Positions 19,601-26,044 of a DNA stretch of 41,123 bases are shown in pieces. The stretch lies in contig CAMDKL010000039.1 in NCBI GenBank assembly GCA_945900945.1, forward strand, positions 1 to 41,123. The letters run 5' to 3'. Position 1 is the stretch's first letter. Each line of letters opens with the position of its first letter. Both the position numbers and the translations under genes were made by a program. This DNA is from Pirellula staleyi DSM 6068 (GTDB lineage Bacteria > Planctomycetota > Planctomycetia > Pirellulales > Pirellulaceae). The notes beneath the pieces are model-generated. The model was not told where the DNA came from. It was given only the letters and a program-made list of their open reading frames with translations, and made no database searches.

Positions 19601-22600
19601 CGCACCGCTGAGAGAAATCAATTCGGTTCCGAGGACTTCGATGCCGCCATCGGGAGTCGCAATTGTACCGGAATCGCTGGTCGAACCAGGTGTGTAAGTG
19701 GTTGTACCAGCAGTCGTATTCGTAATGGTCAACGTATCGTTAGTTGTGTTTAAGCCGCCATCGACGACCAAGAAGGCTGTGCTGCCGGTACCTGTGACGT
19801 TGATCGTGTCGTTGCCGTCACCACTCGCGATTCGCAATGATTCACTATTGGAAACTTGAACGGCTTTCAAAGCACCGACGGTAACTGCTGCTGTTGCCGT
19901 TCGAGCCACGCCGATCACATCATTGGATGAGGTTCCATTGACTACGACGGTATCGGAACCGCCCACCGTATTGATGGTCAAAGCACCAGGGTTGTTCGTA
20001 TTGATCGAAAGCAAACCACCGACGCTTGGAACGATGCTTGTTGTATCTGCACCTGTTGGAGTCACTGTCAACAAATCCGTGCTTGATTTCCCGTTGATCG
20101 TGATCGTTGCAGTCGCCGTGACATTGAGATGCTCGATACCGTTGAAACTGACCGAACCACCCACAACTCCTGTTACTTTATTTGCTTCTAAGTCGACTAC
20201 TAAATCGGCACCGTTTACGCTGAGCGAGTCACTACCATTTCCGTTGTCTCCGCTGATGACTTGAATGAGTATGTTGGGTGCGGCAAATGCGGTATCCAAA
20301 GACTGAATTGTTAGCGTGTCACCGTTGGGGCCCAAGTTGACGGTCAAGCTATTGGTTGGGTTGGTAAACGAGGTGTATTCGAAAGTCGGTGCATCGATGG
20401 CAGATGTGTTGGCCAGTCCAAGACCCAGGGCAGGGAAGTTGGCATTGGTGTCGTCACCGAGAACTGCATTGTTGGGACCGGCTGGCAAGTTGATAATCAA
20501 ATTGGCGGCTGAACCCGCCAAAGCCAATGGCTCGATTTCGGAGAAGTTGATGGTCGAGCCGCCGAGATTGATGTTTCCAGCTTCCGGTCCGGTGTGGTTC
20601 ACTGTCACATTGGTAACGTTGTAACCCGTGACGACCAATTGGTCGTCATCACCAGCGCTTTCGCCGCCAGCGAAGCTGATACCACCGGCTGGAATGAAAT
20701 TGCCGCTGGAAAGATCGATGGTCAGTTTATCGCTGCCTGACTTACTATTGATTTGAATACTGGTGATCAGCGTTCGCTTTATCGGCGTCAGTGGAGTGCC
20801 GTTGATCGTTATGTCGAGCAACGTGCTATCGGATGAATTCACCTTGACGATGATGTTGTCGTTGGTTGCACCGACATCTCCATCGATCGTCAATACACCG
20901 CTGGATAGATTCAGCAAACTGCTAGTCGTATCGATGAGTCCGTTTCCGGTCGCGAGATCATAGCCCGCCGTATTGATATCGATGACACCCGCCAAGAGAG
21001 CGGAGCGAATCTGAGCGGGAGTCAGGGCCGGATTGTAGTCCAACAACAAGGCTGCCACGCCCGCCGCATTAGGAGCGGCGGCAGATGTACCAAAGAATGG
21101 CTGGAAGCCGGGGACGGATGTTTGTGCACCGTCGTTGGAGGTGAAGTCTGGCTTGTCGAGGATCTGAAGTGGGATGGCGGTGCCGGTTGGTGACAACGTT
21201 CGCGTCGCTGGTCCGCGCGAGGAATACGACGCGACGGTGGTCGGTGTGCCTACGTTGGCGGCCGCGATGCTGATGGCGTTTGCGTTGGAGCTATGACCAG
21301 GGTTGATCGGATTTACCAGGGCACCAATTTCGTTCGTATGCTCCACGATCGTGGGTGAATTGAAGCCGATGTACTTGAAGCGACCTGGAGCCGGACCGGT
21401 AACTCGATTTATGGCAATCTGAGCCGTGGTTGCCACACCCACGCTGACGCTGACGATTTCCCTCGCGACCTGTGTCGCAACATTGTTGCTGGTTCCCTGC
21501 GCCAAGATTGCTGTCCCAGCAGCGTTCAGGACATAGAAGTCCATGTCAGTGGTTACCCCGGTACCCCAGAACTGGTCCCATTGGAAAACAAAGGTTGTCG
21601 CTCCGGGTTGGAGAGTGACCGTCTGTGTTGCGTCGATTCCAACTCCCGAGTCGAAATCGTGATAGGTGCCATTTCCGATTGCTGCTGCGGGGGTATTGTT
21701 GACATCGGTATAAGGCATTTCAAAGCCGCCGATACCTCGGTTGCCTGCCGATGCAAAGTAAGTCACTCCGCTTGTCACCGCACTGGTGACCGATTGGGAT
21801 GCGACGCCGTCATAGAAGTAGGGTTCGATGGTCAAAAGGTTCAGATCGTCGACGATCACGTTCGAGCCGGCAGTGACCAGTGTATTCACGGCAGTCGCAA
21901 AGGCTGCTTCACCACCAACGCCTGATGCAAATTTTAGAGTCGCGGCTGGGGCGATGTCTTGGATCAATTCCATCATCGCTCGCCCCTCGTCCGTACCAGG
22001 GTTGTCGATCAAGACTTGCGCACTTGCGTTCAGATTGTTCGAAGTTTTCGAGGCATTGAGACCGCCAGCGACTTGATTGGCGCTATCGGAGATGACACCG
22101 ACTGTTATGCCAGTGCCATCGACACCAAACAGACGCGAACCGGAGTCAGCCTTCAAAGTTGTCTCGGCTGCATTGGAAGCCGTCCCCACAGAATCGGTTG
22201 GAGAAACATTCCAAATCGGCAAAACGGAGATTGTTCCTACTGCATTTGCAATGGCTCCCAGATTAGCGATGGGCATAAAGCCTTCGATGAGCTTTGCGCT
22301 CGCAACAGACGCAATAATATCAAAACTCAAATTGGACAAGTTATCCTTCCAAGCCCGGAAGTCACCTTGCCCACGAGCTTCAATATAAATCGAGTTTCCG
22401 CGAACTAGAAATTGCGATGACTCTTGGGAAAGGAAAGATGACCACTGAGTGTCCGTGATCAAGGATGCTTGCAACGCTTTGTATTGATGAACGATCGTAT
22501 TGAGTTCCGTTCCGATATTGGCGATATCTCCAAGCGGCACGGCGGCCATCACTCGTCGGTCCTCCAGAGATTCCAAGCAAAGGCGATAGGAAGATAGCGG

Positions 22601-22846
22601 AGCATGTTGACGATCATTTCGCGGCTTCATCATTTCGCGTAGCGGAGTAACGACAGTATTCACATTTTTAGAAAGTGTTCGAACTCCACGCTTGGACTCA
22701 TCGATCATCGAACTCATTGCGCTCCACTTAGGAATCAACGCTTCGATCAATCGATTGCTAAGAATGCCACGAAGCAGATTGCGGAGAATCGATTGGCGGT
22801 ACTTACGGCTAGCTAGAAGACGGCGGAACGCGGATCGGTTGTTCAT
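10664..22846 (-). CDS. Giant surface protein (4,060 aa): S8/S53-like protease domain, RTX repeats, PPC, Ig-like, FG-GAP-like, dockerin
   Basis: Start ATG 22846 begins MNNRSAFRRL. A basic N-terminus leads to LESLEDRRVM (91-100), an LEPRxLL-like planctomycete surface-protein motif. A subtilisin-fold domain spans about 235-640: Asp254 (VISDS), Asn369 (ASAGN) and Ser588 (FGTSAAAPNAAG), but Glu287 (DEGRAM) sits where subtilisins have His. Residues about 650-2900 are repeats of roughly 100 residues with VNGT/GGDTLT cores and four RTX-like clusters (GGxGNDxL) near 1325, 1575, 2550 and 2840, expected to bind Ca2+. Two long modules (about 1262-1620 and 2469-2880) share one architecture. Then come a PPC domain (about 3025-3160, DPFEFND), Ig-like domains (about 3180-3640) with a VDPT repeat, an FG-GAP-like region with DxNxDGxxD elements (about 3655-3925) and two dockerin repeats (about 3947-4015). 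The end is KRKRR. It is probably exported and Ca2+-stabilised; adhesion or matrix proteolysis is inferred. The frame continues to 23377, but that extension has no protein-like features. Confidence 0.85.
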   Translation of the reverse strand: MNNRSAFRRLLASRKYRQSILRNLLRGILSNRLIEALIPKWSAMSSMIDESKRGVRTLSKNVNTVVTPLREMMKPRNDRQHAPLSSYRLCLESLEDRRVMAAVPLGDIANIGTELNTIVHQYKALQASLITDTQWSSFLSQESSQFLVRGNSIYIEARGQGDFRAWKDNLSNLSFDIIASVASAKLIEGFMPIANLGAIANAVGTISVLPIWNVSPTDSVGTASNAAETTLKADSGSRLFGVDGTGITVGVISDSANQVAGGLNASKTSNNLNASAQVLIDNPGTDEGRAMMELIQDIAPAATLKFASGVGGEAAFATAVNTLVTAGSNVIVDDLNLLTIEPYFYDGVASQSVTSAVTSGVTYFASAGNRGIGGFEMPYTDVNNTPAAAIGNGTYHDFDSGVGIDATQTVTLQPGATTFVFQWDQFWGTGVTTDMDFYVLNAAGTAILAQGTSNNVATQVAREIVSVSVGVATTAQIAINRVTGPAPGRFKYIGFNSPTIVEHTNEIGALVNPINPGHSSNANAISIAAANVGTPTTVASYSSRGPATRTLSPTGTAIPLQILDKPDFTSNDGAQTSVPGFQPFFGTSAAAPNAAGVAALLLDYNPALTPAQIRSALLAGVIDINTAGYDLATGNGLIDTTSSLLNLSSGVLTIDGDVGATNDNIIVKVNSSDSTLLDITINGTPLTPIKRTLITSIQINSKSGSDKLTIDLSSGNFIPAGGISFAGGESAGDDDQLVVTGYNVTNVTVNHTGPEAGNINLGGSTINFSEIEPLALAGSAANLIINLPAGPNNAVLGDDTNANFPALGLGLANTSAIDAPTFEYTSFTNPTNSLTVNLGPNGDTLTIQSLDTAFAAPNILIQVISGDNGNGSDSLSVNGADLVVDLEANKVTGVVGGSVSFNGIEHLNVTATATITINGKSSTDLLTVTPTGADTTSIVPSVGGLLSINTNNPGALTINTVGGSDTVVVNGTSSNDVIGVARTATAAVTVGALKAVQVSNSESLRIASGDGNDTINVTGTGSTAFLVVDGGLNTTNDTLTITNTTAGTTTYTPGSTSDSGTIATPDGGIEVLGTELISLSGAAAGDTLTANGTHGHDTIALQFLGGANRIWLNGQSVISLSSFGTVNLNGRFGDDKFSVSPVGLVGVTTINVAGGDPTASDTLIISGSAGVDTVAFTPTGISSGSLTGLGAVVNFATTEHVVYDGNDIAAVDVVTINGTLTNDSLTYDANSLKGNFRSFSSPDFDTIRSARIAVNGGGSGVDVVNLLGSAGTDTVTSAANAITINTTGPLAIITLGTGIDAVTISTLDNNDNINLSGITVTSTVFGGDGNDTIVGSPQVDSIYGGAGNDLLVGGAGNDFEYGEEGNDTFGNLTLTPDGVADDAGNDQALGGEGFDNFVWEPGDGADVNNGGGDAADIFRFFGNAAANAFILRQGGTPTHFNALIGAVTIDNHGIEDVVADGQGGGDTFTVEDLFATEVVSINLVLSVAVAADNVTVQGRDVADNISISNGAAAGSVRIQGLRYNVNLTNAALADTLTVNGNDGDDKITATAGVEAFSTLTLNGGLGNDLLTGNVANLNGNDSDDTLVGGAGNQTIDGGAGDDTFVGNGGSDNIGGGAGSSIGDTILVTGTDGADVFNLSLSATGQLLVNINGLVTTYASFIGGPIATSGIEQIRVQSLAGNDGLTVDSTNGAIPIAINYDGGNNADTLTLTGGTATSDTYAVGPNIDQGTSTVVIDGVTQIVRFNALEPVIDLVAGPLVVVATNYDNAINYTQGSVAANGLVSIDGFETIEFSNKTTLTINALSGGDTINLNNPSTPTGLTAITVNGGDPTLSDTVIVNGTAAANNVVIDILSADGARITGLGPVINVATTEELHYNGQEGGDTLTLTTPAGLDVIAATPTLNSGEGAVSITSGATGDVRLPICWEGLDGLTSAVVFADASGTRSDALTLIGTKLSDTFGLFNAAGNVRYGYNTTAGFITLLSFIIQTPGVGGLQMSGLDEDDTFFVNGNHPFVGGVLVDGGNPSASDVLNFRSAGADVTLNFGVSSIVETGFAPVFYSGIEIVNADVNNANLTIQASGSDDTLEANPTGTNAASFRLTKTNPAIGSTPIVNGSQVDKLNVDLLAGNDELAVIGSVAGEAITITDALVTVGALETVNYIGAEALSVFGRQGSDTFTVTPGAIQIFIDGGDPIGILPGDQLIVNGGVGFFPGPENDEGGVLTGGGTVSFDHIESLTIAAIVGCPFLIVGTNGDDDITVIARDASTTPGADGVQDFTFSINNGPNVLMLNQADLFIDVMAGDDDIVIRTAAPNEAAWDVNVRVAGGSPSIGAPLEADRLVLETPNGLNGFDDIVFNPTGNDTGNLVIDKNANGTYDAAGADSLITFGSFVFNCPPARFNYISSAGGVALIQVNGEGAPAIDDNLTINGTALDDTTVINPTGIGTGSFASGASPHFIFQSFDNVTVNPGSGGFDRLEINGTAGPDTVTSTANTVTLGGAVTLGAGIDQVDINTLYGNDNVTLTLAVAGLKKVVNLGAGNDAANLSGVAVDPADPVIYGGDGDDTIIGSPNPDLIYGGSGNDVLIGAGGVDQIYGEAGNDIFGNSSAAPNAVADDAGNDLFNGGEGSDTFIWEPGDGSDTIEGGAGDADVLSFFGGAGAEVFNVFAKLSDPSRAILFRSTGTITIDMAGIDTINVTGNAGADAYVVGRANNGDSGNGVAPTSPYVDPTASLSDLSTTEVRVVNITEAADAPDNVFIDGRPTDDNLTVTEESTITKTLRVAGLPYAIRILGADTADRLTIRGNEGNDSIKAINSTGAVEAIIGITFAGGAGNDSLSADAILIGGIGNDFLEGGLGADLLFGNEGDDTMIGGAGLDTFDGGTGFDTILVRGTPGNDVIDISQTANVTLVETVNGVAETDTLALVDGTRTVERVSVVADAGNDTIRVQWSDSLGTDANVNSLRVDVDGGAGSTGDRLGVVDLGTGDLILYERGTTNDSGAMAIGPGNAEPLIVNFSDVEIVQPIAGAGGDIVVFKHDPFEFNDARTLATYLGANSAINVDPTINPGLDPAFGFPADEDWYRVVAEKTGVLDFQVYFRQVATVPSGRPGLPNAGNLDIAVTDTAGNVVAGFGVNDSSNDERIRIPAIAGQTYYLRVFANGNAINTYNITVANYVPPTPRDMELLDNPVGDPPPANSDTGRSQFDNITRDNTPTLVFRLDDAIFLNDLPGNNAAGAPPDEVIPIPFQAAAGTAGYRIAIFDEGTSPAPGTQTGTPPQTPIGFATFVSAGVYQFTTPVLTDGSHFLTARVQMVDPATPKQTGFGDRSVTLEIVVDTVNPPAFFGQISLADSTQGLNAASDTGVVGNPATFADRVTTNTRPGFYGRAEADTIVRLYVESNGVSGLQSTGATPDLFLGLTTATPLDGTNQFPGGQWSYTTPLDLNNPALGFTKDGLRVIYSTGEDVAGNTTTDATADVLNMFLDTAGPQITGVQITGSPAYNLFGLKPGNALQGPTPAVNSLTINGRDFPNRSNVDPNFLYSAVDPTVDPTVDPTVEVTVEVTPGKFILRGDHNGIIAIKSITFIGNTSNGTPATGSVFLTFFKPLPDDRYTLTVLDTVVDPAGNKLDGESNAAEPTATPSFPTGDGQPGGDFVARFTVDSRPEVGVVSEGIVYVDINGNYVWDPEGKDRDATNRDLVFQFGQLVDAHFAGNFAPAGAATASGFDKLGAYGKFAGTYSFALDTNDDGVADFSSMMPAEYQVNGIPVAGNFNAAHPGDEIGLFDGSFWYLDTNGNNQIDVGERIASNFNGLPIVGDFTGDGKDDLAAFNNATNTFAFDTNRDGIADFTWRVADDIGRFVGLSGFTDRPVAGDLNLDGIDDIGLWVKDRQGTLPQNSGEYFLWVSDRASPNPALVFDSFSPDPLGNDLFAEFGDDFGLPIFGNFDPPIGNAVDSNPLHNTRSPYDVDADGSISPLDVLIVINVLNNYPKFPSSDPVRTYYMIGQQKADPDNDRTISPLDALTIINYLNRNNGSGEGEADGSPVGAGSDQNRATDDFFAQLGADIESDGFKRKRR
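12196..12255. repeat. Five 12-bp tandem repeats inside the giant gene
   Basis: Two units of TGACCTCCACTG (12196-12219) are followed directly by three of TGGGGTCCACTG (12220-12255). On the coding strand they encode VDPT x3 and VEVT x2 between two Ig-like domains. The repeat is in frame (12 bp = 4 residues), so slippage changes linker length without breaking the gene. Confidence 0.95.
14205..15440 (-). repeat. Long internal module, copy B (giant gene residues about 2469-2880)
   Basis: At protein level this copy runs from NGTAGPDTVTS through an RTX cluster (YGGDGDDTIIGSP), VADDAGNDLFNGGEGSDTF, FIWEPGDGSDT, a strand-rich stretch, and a second RTX cluster ending GGAGLDTFDGG. The same order of elements occurs in copy A at about 17990-19060. 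Boundaries are approximate because they were placed by eye. Confidence 0.75.
17990..19060 (-). repeat. Long internal module, copy A (giant gene residues about 1262-1620)
   Basis: It holds the same ordered elements as copy B: GSAGTDTVTS, FGGDGNDTIVGSP, VADDAGNDQALGGEGFDNF, FVWEPGDGADV and a second RTX cluster GGAGNQTIDGGAGDDTF. Between them lies a stretch with GRDVADNISI (copy B: GRPTDDNLTV). The copies have diverged substantially, so the duplication is old. Confidence 0.75.
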
Positions 22847-23104
22847 GGGGGCTACTCGTGAGGAGATTCTTTGGATAAAGATCAAGATTGTATGAGTAAA
22901 ATTGCTACAAACCACAAAGTCAACACGTTTCTCATAATCAGAACCACAGAAAGTCAACATTGTTTCTGCAAAAAAAACCGAGATCTCACTCTTGATGCCA
23001 GCGCAGGGAAGGATTTTTGTAGAGTCTGATTGCCCGGCTTGGGCTCGACACGACCGGACACCGCTCTGGCGTCCTTGATAATGGGGATCGCAAAGCAAAC
23101 AGAA

Positions 23105-23155
23105 CCGCCCCTCATTGCTTACACCGCCAGCGGCAAGATAAGCAATGCCGGGCGG
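23105..23155. repeat. Compound stem-loop in intergenic region
   Basis: Nested complementary arms are visible: CCGCCC (23105-23110) with GGGCGG (23150-23155), CATTGCTTA (23113-23121) with TAAGCAATG (23139-23147), and an inner CCG/CGG. Together they would fold into one long, slightly bulged hairpin. It lies between divergent genes, where a terminator has no obvious use. Confidence 0.7.
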
Positions 23156-23193
23156 GCACAAGGGGGCAGCGGTCACTTTAGAACACCAAAGCA

Positions 23194-23225
23194 GGGTTAC
23201 GGGGGGACGAGCCCCCACATAACCC
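23194..23225. repeat. Second G/C-rich stem-loop in intergenic region
   Basis: GGGTTA (23194-23199) pairs with TAACCC (23220-23225), and an inner GGGGG(G)/(G)CCCCC pair encloses a short ACGA loop. It follows the first compound stem-loop by about 40 bp, suggesting a paired palindromic element. Confidence 0.7.
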
Positions 23226-23452
23226 AACGATTTCGTTGCCGAACCCATCGATTTCGTTTCTGAAAATCGTTCACGGCGTTGCCCTTTATGCCTTGATAAG
23301 TGCAGTGCGATTTCTATATTGCTCGCTTTCCGACAGGATTCTTTCGTACGGGTCGAGAGATTTTGCATGACCGCCATTGAAATACGGGATCTTGAGCCTG
23401 TCGCGTTGACAGAGAGCGTCCTCGGACGTTAAGATGAAGACTCACATTCAAA

Positions 23453-23472
23453 AATCGCCTTCAGGGGCGATT
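23453..23472. promoter_or_regulatory. Small hairpin in leader of PSCyt1 gene
   Basis: AATCGCC (23453-23459) and GGCGATT (23466-23472) form a perfect 7-bp stem with a 6-base loop, 85 bp before the preferred start codon. It could be a leader structure or an operator; nothing else supports a function. Confidence 0.35.
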
Positions 23473-23557
23473 CCTGCCCCACAAGTTGGATTCGACCTAA
23501 CAAATGCCAACTCGATGTCCTTCTGTCATTGCGATTTCATGGTGGAATCCTCATTCG

Positions 23558-26032
23558 ATGAGCCCATCCAAAATCGCCATTGATTGCAACTTTTTGTTCC
23601 CGTTCATGCTTGCGTTACTGGCTATCTCGCCGGCTGCATTTTGCGATGAGTTGGATGTGGATCGTCATAACCGAACACGATTCTTCGAATCGAAAGTTCG
23701 ACCTCTTCTAATCGAGCACTGTGTTCGATGCCATGGCGAGGAAAAGCAAGAGGGAGGATTGCGGCTCGACAGCCAAGCTGCTTTTGCAAAGGGTGGCGAA
23801 AGCGGGGCCATTGTGGATTCGGCGGCTCTCGTCGACAGTTTGATCCTCTCGGCAATCCAATACAAAGGTCTAGAAATGCCCCCGTCGGGTAAGCTTTCGG
23901 AGGAAAAAATCCATGTACTCGAAGAGTGGGTTCAGGACGGAAGCTATTGGCCTCCCAAAACAGAGCCAATGTTGTCAAAAAAGATCGGCGAAAAGGGCTT
24001 CAACCACGACGATAGATCCTACTGGTTCTTTCAGCCCCGAACAGCCCTTGATCCAACTAGAAATGAACCGGACAGTGATCTCATAGATTCGTTGATAGAA
24101 GAGGGACTTGCGGCCAACAATCTTGCGTTTGCGGTACCCGCCGATTCTCTCTCGTTGATTCGTCGCGTGTACCTCGATTTAGTAGGTGTCACTCCTACTC
24201 CTGTGGAAGTTGCTGATTATTTTTCCGAGCCAATGGAGACGGCTTATGTCAATCTTATCGATCGATTGCTCGACGACCCGAGGTACGGAGAGCGTTGGGG
24301 GCGATTTTGGTTGGATCTCGTGCGGTTCGCGGAATCTGATGGCTACAAGCAGGACGATTTCCGACCAACTGCCTATCGCTATCGCGACTATGTGGTCCGA
24401 TCATTCAATGATGACAAGCCCTACAGTGACTTTGTGCGAGAGCAATTGGCGGGCGATGAGATCGATCCGACCTCATTGGAATGCCGCGATGCTACCGGAT
24501 ACTTGAGAATGTGGATTTACGAGTACAACCAACGCGACGTAACTGGCCAGTGGACTGCGATCTTAAATGACTTGACTGACGTAACCGGTGAAGCTTTCAT
24601 GGGTTTAGGCTATGGATGTGCTCGTTGTCACGATCATAAATTCGATCCATTGCTGCAAAAGGATTACTTTCGGCTCCAGGCGTATTTTTCGGGACTAATC
24701 CCTCGAGAGGACTTGCATGCTGCACCCCAGGAGCAGATCGATAGAAATCAAGGCGAGGAGGACACTTGGCGAGAAGCGGCAAAGGCTTTTCTTGATACGA
24801 TCGAAGCGATTGAAGCTCCTGTTCGGAATAAAATTGTCCGAAAAGCTGTCGATAAATTTCCACCGGAAGTTCGTCCAGCGCTCCTCAAGCCAGCGAATGA
24901 ACGATCGACACGCGAAAAACAACTTGCTCATTTAGCATCCCTGCAGCAATCGCGTGACGTAAAAGAGATTAAATGGGAAAAGGTTCTTCAAGGCGAACAG
25001 CAAGAGAAATGGCAAGTCGCCAAAGAGCAATTGAAACAGCTCCCTGCACCCAAGCCTGAACCGTTACCGATTTCGCTGGCCGCCACGGATGCCGGAAAGG
25101 ATGCGGCTGAAGTTTACATACCTGGTAAATCAGGTTTAGGGCCGATTGCACCTGGGATTCCTTCCATTCTCAACCCCGATTCGATGGCGATCATTCCTAT
25201 GCCAGACGGGAATTCCAGCGGACGACGATTGGCGCTTGCGAATTGGATGGTTAGTCCAGAAAACCAATTAACGTGGCGAGTTATCGTCAACCGCGTTTGG
25301 CAGCAGCATTTTGGCCAAGGAATTGTGCACAATGCAAGTGACTTTGGACGTTTGACTGAACCGCCAACGCATCCCGAGCTCCTCGATTACTTGGCAAGCC
25401 GCTTTGCGGAGAATGGTGGTCGGTTCAAAGGGTTGCATCGCTGGATTTTGAAGAGTCGCACTTATCGCCAGTCAGCCTATCCGGTGTCTCCCGACACCTC
25501 GCTTCAGATCGATCCAAACAACCGGTGGCTATGGCGATATTCTCCGCGACGTTTGGATGCAGAGCAGATTAGGGATTCGATATTGACAACCTCTGGCGAG
25601 CTTCGATCGATGCATGACGGTGCGTCGTTGGATTCATTGAAGCCTGTCCGATCGATCTTCATTCGCTCGATGCGAAATTCGCAAGACCGATTTTTGTCGC
25701 TGTTTGATTCTCCAGATGGAAGCACTTCGACGGCCAAGCGTAGCGCGACGACCACTCCATTGCAATCGTTGATGATGATGAATTCGGATTGGGTGAACGC
25801 CCGCGCTGAAAGTATGAGCCAACAAATCATCGGCCTCAAATCCTCGCCGGGGGCTTCGATTCAGGAAGCGTTTGAGCGTGTTTTCTTGAAGCCACCTTCA
25901 CCATCTGAGATGGAGTCCGCCATGAATTTTGTGGGGACACTCGATGCACCGAGCGATCAAGCTTGGCACAAATTGTTCACGGACTATTGTCACGTTTTGA
26001 TCAATTCGAATTCATTCCTGTACGTGGAATAG
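23558..26032 (+). CDS. PSCyt1-DUF1549-DUF1553 (PSD1) planctomycete cytochrome protein
   Basis: The protein (824 residues from ATG 23558) has an N-terminal signal sequence (hydrophobic segment ending near SPAAFCDE). A PSCyt1 c-type cytochrome domain follows, with heme motif CVRCH (Cys55, Cys58, His59) and a MPPSGKLS segment that could supply the distal ligand. DUF1549 spans about 150-360 and contains a second CxxCH (CARCHDHKFDP, Cys354-His358). A coiled linker (about 370-480) leads to DUF1553 in the C-terminal third (RLALANWMV, RVWQQHFGQGIV, DFGRLTEPPTHPELLDYLA). These proteins are a planctomycete hallmark and almost always sit next to a DUF1501 gene, as here (12 bp downstream). They are thought to take part in extracytoplasmic oxidation, perhaps of polysaccharides, but the reaction is unproven. 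The upstream in-frame ATG 23504 would put 18 extra residues before the signal peptide. Confidence 0.92.
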   Translation: MSPSKIAIDCNFLFPFMLALLAISPAAFCDELDVDRHNRTRFFESKVRPLLIEHCVRCHGEEKQEGGLRLDSQAAFAKGGESGAIVDSAALVDSLILSAIQYKGLEMPPSGKLSEEKIHVLEEWVQDGSYWPPKTEPMLSKKIGEKGFNHDDRSYWFFQPRTALDPTRNEPDSDLIDSLIEEGLAANNLAFAVPADSLSLIRRVYLDLVGVTPTPVEVADYFSEPMETAYVNLIDRLLDDPRYGERWGRFWLDLVRFAESDGYKQDDFRPTAYRYRDYVVRSFNDDKPYSDFVREQLAGDEIDPTSLECRDATGYLRMWIYEYNQRDVTGQWTAILNDLTDVTGEAFMGLGYGCARCHDHKFDPLLQKDYFRLQAYFSGLIPREDLHAAPQEQIDRNQGEEDTWREAAKAFLDTIEAIEAPVRNKIVRKAVDKFPPEVRPALLKPANERSTREKQLAHLASLQQSRDVKEIKWEKVLQGEQQEKWQVAKEQLKQLPAPKPEPLPISLAATDAGKDAAEVYIPGKSGLGPIAPGIPSILNPDSMAIIPMPDGNSSGRRLALANWMVSPENQLTWRVIVNRVWQQHFGQGIVHNASDFGRLTEPPTHPELLDYLASRFAENGGRFKGLHRWILKSRTYRQSAYPVSPDTSLQIDPNNRWLWRYSPRRLDAEQIRDSILTTSGELRSMHDGASLDSLKPVRSIFIRSMRNSQDRFLSLFDSPDGSTSTAKRSATTTPLQSLMMMNSDWVNARAESMSQQIIGLKSSPGASIQEAFERVFLKPPSPSEMESAMNFVGTLDAPSDQAWHKLFTDYCHVLINSNSFLYVE

Positions 26033-26044
26033 CGGGCGATCGTC

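Larger units (their letters stand above)
22847..23503. other. Divergent spacer between giant gene and PSCyt1 gene
   Basis: This 657-bp stretch holds no credible gene. It contains three inverted repeats (23105-23155, 23194-23225, 23453-23472) listed separately. The first two are G+C-rich and sit together, looking like part of an intergenic repeat element rather than promoters. The part nearest the giant gene (22847-23000) is A+T-richer and is the likely promoter region for that gene, but I cannot name boxes. Confidence 0.6.

Noticed and set aside
22847-23377. N-terminal extension of the giant gene by 177 codons to 23377
   Set aside because: The extension overlaps the intergenic stem-loops, has no domain-like or signal-like sequence, and the planctomycete-type basic N-terminus with the LESLEDRRVM motif fits a start at 22846.
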